DNA of 31,605 nt from Spirochaetia bacterium UBA5550 (GTDB lineage Bacteria > Spirochaetota > UBA4802 > UBA5550): contig DINC01000242.1 of assembly GCA_002425885.1 (NCBI GenBank), positions 13,611 to 45,215 on the forward strand. The letters are read 5' to 3'. A program made the position numbers and the translations under genes. The notes beneath the pieces are model-generated. The model was not told where the DNA came from. It did no database searches and worked only from the letters and a program-made list of their open reading frames with translations. Of the stretch, positions 1 through 8,068 are shown piece by piece (position 1 is the first letter of the stretch; each line of letters opens with the position of its first letter).

Positions 1-28
1 CTATTCAAAACTTATTAGAATGTTAATT

Positions 29-2314
29 TCAGTTTATATACGGCAAAGCCACTTCAAAAGCTGAAGCATCTCCATCAGCAATGTTAAACTCCCCTTTCAT
101 CTGTGATGCCAGAAGACTTATGAGTTTAAGCCCAAGCCCCGCTGAAAGTTCACAGTTAAAATCATCGGGCAGTCCTGTTCCGTCATCAGAGAACTTAAGT
201 TTTATTCTGCCATTATCTAATCTCAACTCTATATTTACTGTACCCCCCTCTCTCCCCCTGAATGCATATTTAATAGAGTTAGTCAGAAGTTCATTGAGAA
301 TAATACCGATTGATGTGGCTCTTTTAGGATCAATTTCAATATTCTGAAAATCGGTATTAACAGAAATATTTCTTGCTGAGTCGCCATACCCGCTGGTTAC
401 GCTGCCGATTATTGTTTTCAGATAGCTGTCAAGAGGTAGTCCCGTTGTTCCCTCGCCCGCATAGAGTATGTGATACAGGTTACTCAACACCATTACACGC
501 CCCTCGATTGTTTTAAGAGACTTCTGCACCTCGGGATTATCAGACTGGCCCAGCTCAAGGCTTACAAGTGATGTTATCATTGTAAGTGTATTCTTCACAC
601 GGTGCTGAAGCTCTCTCATCAGGGCTTCCTTCTCTTCAAGAGCTGCTGCCAGGCTCTCTTCAATTAATATATTTTCCGTGATGTCAGTAAATATCCCTAT
701 TATACGGAGCGGCCTCCCTTCTGAATTTTTTTTAATAACCTTCCCTCTGTCAAGAATCCATTTATAACTGCCGTCCTTACACATAAGCCGGTGCTCGGTA
801 CTGTAAAAATCAACATCCCCCCTGATAAGTTTGTCTACCTCTTCAAGCACATAACAGATATCATCAGGATGAATCAGTTTCTCCCATGCGGAGAGTGTAT
901 TCTCCATCTCATCTTCATCGTAACCGAGAAGCTGCTTGAGGCGCTTTGAATAATATATTTCATCTGTTGCGGTATTCCAGTCCCATAATCCGTCACCAGC
1001 CCCTTCAAGAGCGAACTGCCAGCGCTCTTCACTTTCCATTAATGCTTTTTTTATAAGCGCATGTCCTGTAATATCCTGTACTATACCGATTATTCGGGCG
1101 GGCTTATCATTTGCGTCAAATATTGTTTCAAGCCTTATAGTCAGATAGCGCAGAGAATTATCATTTCTGATAACCCGGTACTCAAAGCTGATACATATGC
1201 GTTCATCGATTGATCTTCTTATCAAATCTTTGACATATCCTATATCGTCAGGGTGAACAAACCGGTAGAAGTCTGAAGCTTTACCCTGAAACTCGTCATT
1301 GCTTATACCTATGATGTTGAAAACCTCATCAGACCAGTAAAAATTTCTCCCGATTATATCATATTCAAAACTCCCTGTGCTTGAGAGTCTTTGCGCTTCA
1401 AGAAGATTTTTTTCCAGCCGGAGTCTCTCCTCTTTCTGAATTACAAGCTCGTCGATGTCAGTACATGTTCCGTACCACTTTATCAGATTATTGTCATTGT
1501 TAAATACAGGTATTCCACGGTTCAGGAACCACCTGTATTTGCCGTCATGTCTTCTGAGGCGCTGTCTCACTTCAAAAATCTCTCCGGTAGATACTGACGA
1601 CATCCATGCTGTTCTGCTTTGTTCAACATCGTCAGGATGTATATTCATCAGCTCATTTCTGCTGTTATACCTTTCTTCACCTGCATAAGCAAAATAAATA
1701 TCATTGAGAAAATCGATTCTCCCTGTGCAGTCAGCAGTCCAGACAATCTGCGGCATTGAATCAGCAATCCGCATAAATTTCTCATTGCTCTCAACAAGCG
1801 CGGCCCTGCTTTCAATTATCTCTGTTCGTGAAGCTACAAGCTCCCTGTTTGTCTCCTCAAGTTCCTGAAGCAGATCCTGAAGTTTTCTGTTGGCATCTTC
1901 AACTGCCTTGTTCTGCTTTTCAATTTCTCTCCTCGCATCATGGAGTTTGAATGCCATCCTTATTGAAGCTGTGAGCACTGTGATTCCTGAATTCTTAACA
2001 ACATAGCCGTATGATGTTATACTTTCAGTTCTGTCCACAACATCGGGTTCAGTATGGCTGGAGAGAAAGACAAGCGGGATATCACGCTCCTTCAGGATTA
2101 CAGTGGCGGCTTCAGCGCCGTCAATACCCGGTCCCAGGTTTATATCCATAAGTATGAGGTCAATATCATCCGTGTTTCTTACTTTTACAATAGCCTCCTC
2201 CCCTGACGCAGCGGTGATCACAGAAAACCCCGCTTTTTCAAGGGCTTTCATCTCCACTGTGGCAATAAGTAGTTCATCTTCAACAAGGAGGAGTTTTTTC
2301 TTTTCTGACATCAT
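29..2314 (-). CDS. Receiver-PAS-PAS-PAS HisKA_2 sensor histidine kinase
   Basis: A 761-aa soluble signalling kinase without membrane segments. Residues 8-125 form a response-regulator receiver with acidic pair E12/D13 and phospho-acceptor D57 in LILMDINL. A coiled coil follows at about 130-180. Three PAS/PAC modules lie at about 175-295, 300-420 and 425-555, each with the typical WxxT/DITE-type exits. The kinase core is of the HisKA_2 class: the H-box is LQHRVKNTL with H571, and the ATPase has N-box LNELLTNSIKYAF and G-boxes DDGTGL and GLGLKLI. Having the receiver at the N-terminus suggests that an upstream kinase feeds this protein and PAS ligands modulate it. No output regulator is adjacent, so the partner is unknown. 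The start is ATG-ATG at 2314, behind a weak GGAA. Family assignment is secure; the signal is not known. Confidence 0.93.
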   Translation of the reverse strand: MMSEKKKLLLVEDELLIATVEMKALEKAGFSVITAASGEEAIVKVRNTDDIDLILMDINLGPGIDGAEAATVILKERDIPLVFLSSHTEPDVVDRTESITSYGYVVKNSGITVLTASIRMAFKLHDARREIEKQNKAVEDANRKLQDLLQELEETNRELVASRTEIIESRAALVESNEKFMRIADSMPQIVWTADCTGRIDFLNDIYFAYAGEERYNSRNELMNIHPDDVEQSRTAWMSSVSTGEIFEVRQRLRRHDGKYRWFLNRGIPVFNNDNNLIKWYGTCTDIDELVIQKEERLRLEKNLLEAQRLSSTGSFEYDIIGRNFYWSDEVFNIIGISNDEFQGKASDFYRFVHPDDIGYVKDLIRRSIDERICISFEYRVIRNDNSLRYLTIRLETIFDANDKPARIIGIVQDITGHALIKKALMESEERWQFALEGAGDGLWDWNTATDEIYYSKRLKQLLGYDEDEMENTLSAWEKLIHPDDICYVLEEVDKLIRGDVDFYSTEHRLMCKDGSYKWILDRGKVIKKNSEGRPLRIIGIFTDITENILIEESLAAALEEKEALMRELQHRVKNTLTMITSLVSLELGQSDNPEVQKSLKTIEGRVMVLSNLYHILYAGEGTTGLPLDSYLKTIIGSVTSGYGDSARNISVNTDFQNIEIDPKRATSIGIILNELLTNSIKYAFRGREGGTVNIELRLDNGRIKLKFSDDGTGLPDDFNCELSAGLGLKLISLLASQMKGEFNIADGDASAFEVALPYIN

Positions 2315-2387
2315 ATAATTTCCGGTAACTGATTAATAGTATAACGAGAAAAACAGTTTTAAGCAAGAGGGGAGAATTAAAAAAATG

Positions 2388-2440
2388 CTCCCATTCAAAG
2401 AGAGTGCCTCCGTGCAGGCGGGGGATCGTTGAATTCAGAC
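2388..2440 (+). repeat. Dispersed ~50-bp repeat, copy 1
   Basis: Intergenic sequence starting CTCCCATTCAAAGAGAGTGC and ending GGGGGATCGTTGAATTCAG. The reverse complement of 10992-11044 matches it along its whole length with about eight mismatches, including the shared core GCAGGCGGGGGATCGTT. The core holds an imperfect GCCT-CCGTGC-AGGC dyad. There is no coding frame. It is likely a genome-wide extragenic repeat, and its function is unknown. Confidence 0.7.
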
Positions 2441-2551
2441 ATCAGAATATGCCTTTGAACTATATTGTCTAATCATGTATTTTATAACTATTTATCACGC
2501 TCATAGATATTTATTATTGCATACATAAGTATCATTCATTATACTGAACCC

Positions 2552-3199
2552 ATGGAGCTTATAACAATAGACAGGGGGAGACTCCTGGCATTCCTTTCAG
2601 AACTCACAACTGTAACGGGTGAATATGAAATCCTGAAAAAATTCACCCCGGAATTTAAAGAGAACGGAGACCCATACTCGATGTATGAGAGGCACTTCTC
2701 TGTATATCACGCCCTTTACATCCTTAAATGTGAAGCAGGGAGAGAGGGACTTTATCTGTATATTGATCCTCTGAGGATACGTCTGATTAATCTCCCCGGC
2801 ACAGGATTCTGCGGACATTATTCTCCCGAAAAAGGAGCTTTCTGCATGAATAAAACCGGCAGTATCTTCTGCGGAATACACGCAGGAGATATAGATCCCG
2901 TAATCCCTTCATTTGATCCGATGGAACAGTTCTATCTTGACCCTGAAAATATCGCCTTTGGTGAATCTGAGATCCTGAATGAGATCATGAAGGGTTTCAA
3001 TATATATTTCCTGAAAAAAAGGGAGATCGATGAAGCCCTGATTCTCTTTGACCTCGAAAAACCTGCCAGAAAATCGATTAGCCGGAGATACAGAGAGCTT
3101 GCGGGGAAATTTCATCCGGACAGATGCGGAGGCTCAGAGGAGAAGATGAAGGAGATAAACAGGGCTTATACTCTCCTTAAGGCTGTTTTTGTTGTGTAA
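2552..3199 (+). CDS. J-domain protein with a DNAJ_related-like N-terminal region
   Basis: A 215-aa protein whose last ~55 residues are a J domain: SISRRYRELAGKFHPDRCGG has the HPD signature at 188-190 that stimulates Hsp70 (DnaK) ATPase, followed by the helix IV segment EINRAYTLLK. The N-terminal ~150 residues (RHFSVYHALYILKCEAGREG, then ILPL-type strand pattern) resemble the DNAJ_related proteins of Proteobacteria, which carry their J domain at the C-terminus. That part is from memory and moderate. Four cysteines at 60, 87, 98 and 107 could matter but form no clear zinc motif. It is monocistronic, with no strong ribosome site before ATG 2552. It is probably a specialised co-chaperone; the client is unknown. 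Confidence 0.8.
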   Translation: MELITIDRGRLLAFLSELTTVTGEYEILKKFTPEFKENGDPYSMYERHFSVYHALYILKCEAGREGLYLYIDPLRIRLINLPGTGFCGHYSPEKGAFCMNKTGSIFCGIHAGDIDPVIPSFDPMEQFYLDPENIAFGESEILNEIMKGFNIYFLKKREIDEALILFDLEKPARKSISRRYRELAGKFHPDRCGGSEEKMKEINRAYTLLKAVFVV

Positions 3200-3202
3200 T
3201 GC

Positions 3203-3228
3203 AAAAAAAGGCCGGTAAAAATACCGGC
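3203..3228 (-). terminator. Rho-independent terminator of the STAS gene
   Basis: A perfect 7-bp stem GCCGGTA/TACCGGC with a 4-nt loop. On the minus strand it is followed by C and seven T. It lies 46 bp past the stop of the minus-strand STAS gene and 12 bp after the stop of the plus-strand J-domain gene, so it may serve both. Confidence 0.75.
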
Positions 3229-3273
3229 TGTAGAAACAGAAATCATGATTTAAATAGAGAATATAAATAGCTT

Positions 3274-3570
3274 TCAGTTAAAAAAATAATCTTCCAGCGC
3301 AGCGTATCTTATACTATCAACAATCTTTTCATTACAATTTATTAGGCGAAGTTTTCTGCCGCTGATTGAAAGCTTTGCCCTGAATCTTAAAAGAACAGAT
3401 AAAAGCAAGGAATCAAGAATGGTAACGCCTGCCATATCCATGCTGACGTTTTTCTCCTGATAATGGGCTATATTATCAAACTTCTCTTCAAGAAGACGAA
3501 TCCTCTCAGGAATTAAATCCGGCTCCATTGTAATCACTATATCATCACCTGAATCAATTTGAACTGTCAT
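3274..3570 (-). CDS. STAS-domain protein (anti-sigma-factor antagonist-like)
   Basis: 98 aa from ATG 3570. An upstream TTG at 3645 would add 25 residues but has no ribosome site, whereas ATG 3570 has GCGGGATATCT before it. The pattern VSMDMAGVTILDSLLLSVLL followed by RFRAKLSISGRKLRLINCNEKI is that of a STAS fold (SpoIIAA/RsbV type): strand, then helix starting at the phosphorylatable Ser of the D-S motif, then strand. Canonical antagonists have DSSGLG at this point; here it is LDSLLLS, so one serine is kept but the glycine is lost. It is divergent from the ATPase-like gene at 3777, which suggests a partner-switching pair. Role inferred from fold and context. Confidence 0.75.
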   Translation of the reverse strand: MTVQIDSGDDIVITMEPDLIPERIRLLEEKFDNIAHYQEKNVSMDMAGVTILDSLLLSVLLRFRAKLSISGRKLRLINCNEKIVDSIRYAALEDYFFN

Positions 3571-3684
3571 AGATATCCCGCTTATCCTTATACTTAAAAC
3601 AATATAACCTGCAACATATATAGCATTATTATTCCCGGCAGGCAAGACATCCGCTGACTGATCAGAGAATGTCCATAAAAAAAG

Positions 3685-3756
3685 TTGAAATAACGGATTA
3701 TTTGTTATTATTTAATATCAGACAACCCGTTTCTCAGGGAACCCTGCGGGCTTTTA
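3685..3756 (+). promoter_or_regulatory. Possible promoter and leader hairpin of the ATPase-like gene
   Basis: TTGAAA at 3685-3690 is followed after 17 bp by an AT-rich TTATTTAAT. Downstream, about 3724-3756 holds a nested hairpin (CCCG...CGGG enclosing CAGGGAACCCTG) followed by CTTTT. That looks like a terminator or attenuator placed just ahead of the start at 3777. No known riboswitch is recognised. Low confidence. Confidence 0.3.
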
Positions 3757-3776
3757 AGGGGCGATAAACTTAACAA

Positions 3777-4358
3777 ATGAATGCCGCGATGAATGAAACC
3801 TCTCTGCTTGAGTTCTGGCATGTGTACTCCCACCCCGGTGATATGGCAGGAGTGACGAAGGAATTCTATGCGATGTTCGAAAAAATTGTCCCTTTTCTTC
3901 ATCCGCTTGAAGTGAACAGCTATGAGGGCCTCGGATGGGTGCTTCTCGAAGCCGTACGTTCGCCTGTATCACTTGCAATGAATACAGGGGCTACAGAAAT
4001 TGTGGAGATCGATTTTTATACTGACATCATTATAAAAAAAACGATTACTTATATCACTGCTGACAGCAGCACGGGTGTAGAAATTTCTGTAATGAACAGG
4101 GGTATTTTCTCAGAGGGCGTGCTGGAATCCATCAATCAGATTCTCAGCGGTCAACTGACTATACTTGACTGCGAAGAGCAGTTTATGCTTAAAGGGAGCT
4201 GTACAGGCAATGGAGGGCTTGGTATAATTCTGTCCAAAAAACAGATTGAGAATGCCCTTGGAGGCTCCCTTACACTCAGCTGGCACGACGGATTTTATGA
4301 TTTTACGATTAAGTTTGTTGAGAAGGCTGCGGCATCGGAATATGTTTTAAGTAGCTAA
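3777..4358 (+). CDS. GHKL ATPase-like protein, possible anti-sigma/switch kinase
   Basis: 193 aa of largely unfamiliar sequence. The middle and end have the rhythm of a degenerate histidine-kinase-like ATPase (RsbW/SpoIIAB-like): GVEISVMNRGIF resembles the D/NxG nucleotide box with N in place of D, and GNGGLGIILSKKQIENALGGSL resembles the G-box GxGLGL with the following helix. The usual N-box is not obvious. It is transcribed divergently from the STAS gene, which fits a kinase-antagonist pair acting on a sigma factor or another output. No sigma factor is in the window. The start may be ATG 3777 or the in-frame ATG 12 nt later. Fold assignment is tentative. Confidence 0.5.
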   Translation: MNAAMNETSLLEFWHVYSHPGDMAGVTKEFYAMFEKIVPFLHPLEVNSYEGLGWVLLEAVRSPVSLAMNTGATEIVEIDFYTDIIIKKTITYITADSSTGVEISVMNRGIFSEGVLESINQILSGQLTILDCEEQFMLKGSCTGNGGLGIILSKKQIENALGGSLTLSWHDGFYDFTIKFVEKAAASEYVLSS

Positions 4359-4362
4359 GGGT

Positions 4363-4404
4363 GAATATATTTCCCGCAGGATACTTTTTACGGGAAATAT
4401 ATTC
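4363..4404. terminator. Bidirectional hairpin between convergent genes
   Basis: A perfect 14-bp inverted repeat (GAATATATTTCCCG / CGGGAAATATATTC) with a 14-nt loop, lying between the stop of the plus-strand gene at 4358 and the stop of the minus-strand gene at 4421. The position fits a shared terminator, although neither side has a long T-tract. Confidence 0.65.
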
Positions 4405-4420
4405 AGAAAAGTCCGCTATA

Positions 4421-5341
4421 TCAGAAAATTTTTGTCAGAACCAGTGTACCTGTGAAACCCTCTGTTCTGTCAACAGCTCCGAACTCCCATAATCCTCTTA
4501 TATTGATTGCAAGCATTGCAGGGGGGATAAAAACTCCGAGCTCCGGACCTGCGGCGAATATCCTGTCATGAACACTTTTATCATAAGCAGCTGTGCCGTC
4601 TCCGCTGTCATCAGTCAACTGCCAGTGACAGTACCCGGCCAAACCTGCGTCAATGATCTTCATGAAGGTTTTACCCGCTCCCCATTCAAAGTGGAACTCA
4701 TCTCCGGGACGGATTTTTTTCTCTTCCTTCTCTGTATGCTTTTCATACCTCGCCAGTATGGAAGCGTTCCACTCCTTTTCACTGTCAAGGTAGAGAGTCC
4801 CTCCGGCAGTAAGCATCATTGTCCACATATCCTTTCCCGGTGAAGCCTGCTTCTCTTCATCATATTTACCTGTGGGAGCATAAAAAGCAGCCCCGGCAGC
4901 AAAGTCATACCTTGCCCCGTGCCATGAAAGTACAACGGGTTCAAACGCTATATCACCAATGGCGAACTGGTCATCCTCCATCACCATAGACATGGGCACA
5001 ATCTCCATCTTGAAATCGGTGTAAATAAGCGGAACAGTAACGTCCGCTAAAACATCAGCGCCAAGGAACTTTAATCCTGTACCGAATATAAACCTGTGAA
5101 CATTGGCTATAACTGTAATATCAGGCTTCAGGGTTTCAGATTTTTTACCCTTATCATCCATCATCCTGTCGGTTTTATACATCACATTATACATCTTGTA
5201 GTAGAAACCGGGGCCGGGAAGAGTTGCTCCCTTAATCCCTTCAACTCCATTTGTGTAGTGGCCGGTTTCACCGGCAGAAACTGCTGCTGCTGTGAATAGC
5301 GCTATAATAAAAGGAGCTGCAACTTTTATAACTCGTTTCAT
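4421..5341 (-). CDS. Outer-membrane protein of the MetA-pathway phenol degradation-like (SphA) family
   Basis: 306 aa with a clear signal peptide: MKRVIKVAAPFIIALFTAAA followed by VSA and a predicted cut before GETG. The mature part opens with ATLPGPGFYYKMYNVMYKTD, the N-terminal signature of the Phenol_MetA_deg outer-membrane family. It then alternates amphipathic strands and ends in LVLTKIF, a C-terminal aromatic residue typical of beta-barrels. Family members are thought to help hydrophobic or aromatic compounds cross the outer membrane. It is the last gene of the 5647-7233 operon, 36 bp after the 85-aa gene, with AGG about 5 nt before its ATG. It probably moves the substrate or product of the flavoprotein; the compound is unknown. 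Confidence 0.8.
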   Translation of the reverse strand: MKRVIKVAAPFIIALFTAAAVSAGETGHYTNGVEGIKGATLPGPGFYYKMYNVMYKTDRMMDDKGKKSETLKPDITVIANVHRFIFGTGLKFLGADVLADVTVPLIYTDFKMEIVPMSMVMEDDQFAIGDIAFEPVVLSWHGARYDFAAGAAFYAPTGKYDEEKQASPGKDMWTMMLTAGGTLYLDSEKEWNASILARYEKHTEKEEKKIRPGDEFHFEWGAGKTFMKIIDAGLAGYCHWQLTDDSGDGTAAYDKSVHDRIFAAGPELGVFIPPAMLAINIRGLWEFGAVDRTEGFTGTLVLTKIF

Positions 5342-5371
5342 AAATTACCTCATTTTATGATTAGTAATGAC

Positions 5372-5390
5372 CGGGGCTTAATGAGCCCCG
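5372..5390 (-). promoter_or_regulatory. Hairpin over a stop codon inside the operon
   Basis: Stem CGGGGCT/AGCCCCG with a 5-nt loop covers the stop codon of the 85-aa gene (5378-5380). No T-run follows on the minus strand, so it is more likely an RNA-processing or mRNA-stability element than a full terminator. Confidence 0.45.
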
Positions 5391-5635
5391 CCATCTTTTT
5401 TTGAACCACCTGCTTTTTCCGCTATAAGATAAAAAGGGTAAAGTATAACATAGAGCAGTATACCTGGGCTCAGAGCTGCCCTGAGGAAACCTCCAAACTC
5501 TCCTGTTGTTATATACATCTTCGCGGGCCATGCGCCCATGAGCGAACCTGTAATTTCAATCCTGCTCCCCTTTTTTCTGATCCCGGAAACAACCATCATT
5601 GGCGAACCTTTATCTGAAATAACTGTCAGTTTCAT
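5378..5635 (-). CDS. Small one-helix membrane protein of unknown function
   Basis: 85 aa. The N-terminal half is soluble and strand-rich (MKLTVISDKGSPMMVVSGIR, then IEITGSLMGAWPAKMYITTG). A single hydrophobic helix at about 53-72 (SPGILLYVILYPFYLIAEKA) is followed by a charged, Gly-rich tail. There is no signal peptide cleavage site. I do not recognise the family. It sits 11 bp after the flavoprotein stop, with AAGG as ribosome site, and before the outer-membrane protein gene, so it is almost certainly co-transcribed with both. An inner-membrane anchor or adaptor for the flavoprotein is a reasonable guess only. Confidence 0.8.
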   Translation of the reverse strand: MKLTVISDKGSPMMVVSGIRKKGSRIEITGSLMGAWPAKMYITTGEFGGFLRAALSPGILLYVILYPFYLIAEKAGGSKKDGGAH

Positions 5636-5646
5636 GAATCAACCTT

Positions 5647-7233
5647 CTACCTGTCCCACCATTTTTTCTTCATCTTGAAATCTTCAGCTATAACCTGAAC
5701 AGCGTTATAACCGCAGGCGCCGCCGATACTTCCGCTGGGGTGAGTTCCGGCTCCGCACATATAGAGATTTTTGTAAGGAGTTTTGTAAGGAGTGTATTCC
5801 ACAAAGGGCCTGAACACTGTCATCTGGTCCTGTGTCATCTGGCCGTGATTAAAACCGCCATGAACCATTGAGGTCCATTTACGCTCAGTATCTCTTGGAG
5901 ACATTATGTGAACTTTAAGCAGCGCTTTATCCATATTGGTAACATACTGGCTCCATACCTTGATGCATCTCTGAGAGAATTCCTCTTTCACAAGGTCCCA
6001 GTCGTCAGGTGTTTTATCTTTCAGTTTATACGGAACATACTGCCACCCCATTGCTGTACCCTTACCTTCAGGAGCCTGACTCGGATCAACCGCAGTGGGA
6101 TAAGCTGTAAACATACGTGGATATGAAGGGAGCTTCTGCATATTTATCTCAGCGAAATCATCATAGAGCTCCTGAGGATTATCAACAAGAAGCACACCGA
6201 GACACCTGTTGATGTCAGGATTGAATTCAGCGCATTTCCATTTAAGGGGCTCGTCAAGTGCGAGGTGCGTTGTGAAGAGTACAGTATCCTCAGCTCTCCA
6301 TCTCTCAACGGAATGCTTAAACTGCGGAGTAAGTTTATCTTCACCAATAAGTTTCTTGAAGGTTGTATGAGGCTCAAGATTTGTGATAACCATCTTATCA
6401 GCTTTAATTACAGTTCCATCAGCCAGTTCAACGCCCGTAGCTGTTTCACCATCAACAATAATTCTTTTTACTTCAGTATTTGTCATCACCTTGCCGCCGT
6501 GAGCTTCAAGGCATTTAACAAAGGCTTCACCAAGTTTACCTGATCCCCCTTTACATATTGTCCATCCATGTGGGTCGTGTGTTTCACCTAACATCATCGG
6601 CACAAATACTCCGAAACCGAGAATATCAGGGGCTCCACCGAACTCTTTAATGAATGCGAGGAGAAGTGATTTGAGTTCATTGGATTCAAACATCTCCTCA
6701 ATCACATTTTTCGGGCTTGAAAGCTGCATCCTCAGCATATTAAGTCCCTCTACGCTCCCCTCCATTGCCATTGCAGCAAGTGAATTGGGCTGAGGGGGAT
6801 TAAAGAACCAGGGGCCTATCATGTTGTCAACAATGACTCTGAAGTTCAGCGCAAGTTCCCTGTAAACTTCAGCATCCTTTTTTGAAAAACGGGCAATCTC
6901 TTTACATGTCTTGTCAATGTCCCTGTACAGAACAAGACATGTCCCGTTTGTGAAAACAGCTCCAACCTGGGCGTCAGGCCAGATATACTCTGCGCCATAC
7001 TTTGCGAGTTCCAGATCTTTGTAGACCGGACCCATGTGCAGGATACCGTGGAATAATGAAGCGAGGTTATGCTTGAATCCCGGAAGTGTAGCCTCCTCTG
7101 TCCATGCACCGCCACCTGCTTTTTCAAGTCTCTCTGTAACCAGAACCTTGTAACCCGCCTTCTGAAGATAGCAGGCAGCAGTAAGGCCGTTATGCCCGCC
7201 CCCAACAACAATCACATCATAATTTTCTGACAT
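5647..7233 (-). CDS. CrtI/PYROXD2-like FAD-dependent oxidoreductase
   Basis: 528 aa. I start at the second in-frame ATG (7233) because GGAG lies 7 nt before it but only 1 nt before ATG 7239. Residues ~5-35 carry the FAD Rossmann motif VIVVGGGHNGLTAACYLQKA with E at the end of strand 2 (TERLEKAGGG). The second nucleotide strand is KMVITNLEP and the C-terminal FAD signature is NLYMCGAGTHPSGSIGGACG. This is the COG1233 phytoene-desaturase-like class, which includes carotenoid desaturases, isomerases and ketolases as well as non-carotenoid members such as PYROXD2. No carotenoid genes (crtB, crtE) are nearby, so a carotenoid role is not supported. First gene of a three-gene operon behind the 7292-7337 operator-promoter. 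The substrate is probably hydrophobic. Confidence 0.88.
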   Translation of the reverse strand: MSENYDVIVVGGGHNGLTAACYLQKAGYKVLVTERLEKAGGGAWTEEATLPGFKHNLASLFHGILHMGPVYKDLELAKYGAEYIWPDAQVGAVFTNGTCLVLYRDIDKTCKEIARFSKKDAEVYRELALNFRVIVDNMIGPWFFNPPQPNSLAAMAMEGSVEGLNMLRMQLSSPKNVIEEMFESNELKSLLLAFIKEFGGAPDILGFGVFVPMMLGETHDPHGWTICKGGSGKLGEAFVKCLEAHGGKVMTNTEVKRIIVDGETATGVELADGTVIKADKMVITNLEPHTTFKKLIGEDKLTPQFKHSVERWRAEDTVLFTTHLALDEPLKWKCAEFNPDINRCLGVLLVDNPQELYDDFAEINMQKLPSYPRMFTAYPTAVDPSQAPEGKGTAMGWQYVPYKLKDKTPDDWDLVKEEFSQRCIKVWSQYVTNMDKALLKVHIMSPRDTERKWTSMVHGGFNHGQMTQDQMTVFRPFVEYTPYKTPYKNLYMCGAGTHPSGSIGGACGYNAVQVIAEDFKMKKKWWDR

Positions 7234-7291
7234 ACTCATACTCCTTTGTATTAATTATCTCACGGCTTAACCATGAGTAGGAATTGTCTGT

Positions 7292-7337
7292 ATTATACAT
7301 GGAATTCTGAAGCATGACTTCACCCGCACGGGTGACC
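7292..7337 (-). promoter_or_regulatory. LuxR-type operator palindrome plus -10 box, flavoprotein operon
   Basis: TCACCC-GCAC-GGGTGA at 7320-7335 is a dyad of the same type and spacer length as two others at 8024 and 9351. On the minus strand a perfect TATAAT (7297-7292) follows 22 bp after GGGTGA, and no good -35 is present. If transcription starts about 7 nt past the -10, the dyad centre lies at about -42, the position used by LuxR-type activators that replace a -35. The distance to the ATG at 7233 is about 87 bp. Confidence 0.65.
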
Positions 7338-7414
7338 TGAAGAATAAGATTAAAAATTTTTTATTAAACTGTTTAATTGACTGGCTGGAGTATATGAGAA
7401 TTATCAGCAGAATG

Positions 7415-7449
7415 ATTACCGGCTCTTCAGAACTGAAGCAGCCGGTAAT
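7415..7449 (-). terminator. Long hairpin after the SpoIIAA-like gene
   Basis: A 16-bp stem with one bulged base: ATTACCGGCT plus CTTCAG, AA loop, CTGAAG, bulge, AGCCGGTAAT. It lies 36 bp past the stop at 7485 of the minus-strand gene. It lacks a T-tract, so it is a likely but not classical terminator. It separates that gene from the 7292-7337 promoter region. Confidence 0.55.
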
Positions 7450-7484
7450 TTACTGAGGGTATTCTATCGTGATGATTGAATCAA

Positions 7485-7868
7485 TTACTCCCGAGATTTT
7501 AACCACGCTTTGGCTTCAGCTTCATTGTTGAAGTATTCTATCTCTATATCAGGATTAGCCTGTGCTTCTTTATTGGCTTCTTTCATACTGAGCTTCCCCA
7601 CATTGTCTCCGGGAACAACAAAAGCAAAATACTTCAAACCGGTTTTTAATGCTTCAGGAAACCATACACCCTGGAGCCACTCCCTCACTTCTTTTGAGAG
7701 TACCTTCATATCCTCTATATTATTTAGCTGTTTCTTAGAACTGTTTTCCTTGCGAAGCTTCTGGAGGTTCTTGGCAACATCTTTTAACTCATCAGTTGAT
7801 AGAAAACCTTTAAAAACTCCGATAGCAGCTTGTACATCACTGTCATAATAACTGTCTGCTTTGATCAT
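7485..7868 (-). CDS. Small SpoIIAA/STAS-like protein
   Basis: 127 aa, cytoplasmic. Its C-terminal half (YFAFVVPGDNVGKLSMKEAN, then IEIEYFNNEAEAKAWLKS) matches the pattern of small SpoIIAA-like (STAS/SEC14-type) proteins, which end in an acidic strand, EEA helix and AWL. The N-terminal DSDVQAAIGVFKGFLSTDEL keeps the expected first strand and helix. It has its own transcription unit: GGAG 9 nt before the ATG, a TATAAT-rich stretch at 7890-7900, a hairpin downstream at 7415-7449, and the shared palindrome at 8024-8043 upstream. The assignment is from pattern, not a search. Members are often stress- or lipid-linked, but no biochemical role can be given. Confidence 0.7.
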   Translation of the reverse strand: MIKADSYYDSDVQAAIGVFKGFLSTDELKDVAKNLQKLRKENSSKKQLNNIEDMKVLSKEVREWLQGVWFPEALKTGLKYFAFVVPGDNVGKLSMKEANKEAQANPDIEIEYFNNEAEAKAWLKSRE

Positions 7869-7997
7869 ACCTGTTCACTCCATATTGCTATTATATTATA
7901 GATAATCAGTTCACCTGCGCCACACCTCTGTGTTCAACAGCGGTTTTACTTCTCAGTTTAATAAACTGTTTCAGCAGGCGGTGAACTTTGATTGATA

Positions 7998-8043
7998 AGT
8001 TTAGCAGTGAATATTTGTGTTTACATCACCCATGCGGGTGATG
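7998..8043 (-). promoter_or_regulatory. LuxR-type operator palindrome, SpoIIAA-like gene
   Basis: CATCACCC-ATGC-GGGTGATG at 8024-8043 has perfect 8-bp arms and lies downstream of the LuxR gene terminator (8069-8097), so it belongs to the next gene. At the same 22-bp spacing from GGGTGA as at the other two sites lies TAAACT (8003-7998), a weak -10 with 4 of 6 matches. A better TATAAT is at 7890-7900, but there the dyad would be about 145 bp upstream of the start of transcription. Which one is used is not clear. Confidence 0.55.
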
Positions 8044-8068
8044 CTCAAGAGATTCAGGGAGTTATATC

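Noticed and set aside
3571..3645. N-terminal extension of the STAS protein from a TTG codon
   Set aside because: No ribosome site before the TTG, while ATG 3570 has one and starts at the first STAS strand.
5647..7233. Carotenoid desaturase (crtI) call
   Set aside because: Only the broad CrtI/PYROXD2 family is supported; no phytoene synthase or other carotenoid gene is in the window.
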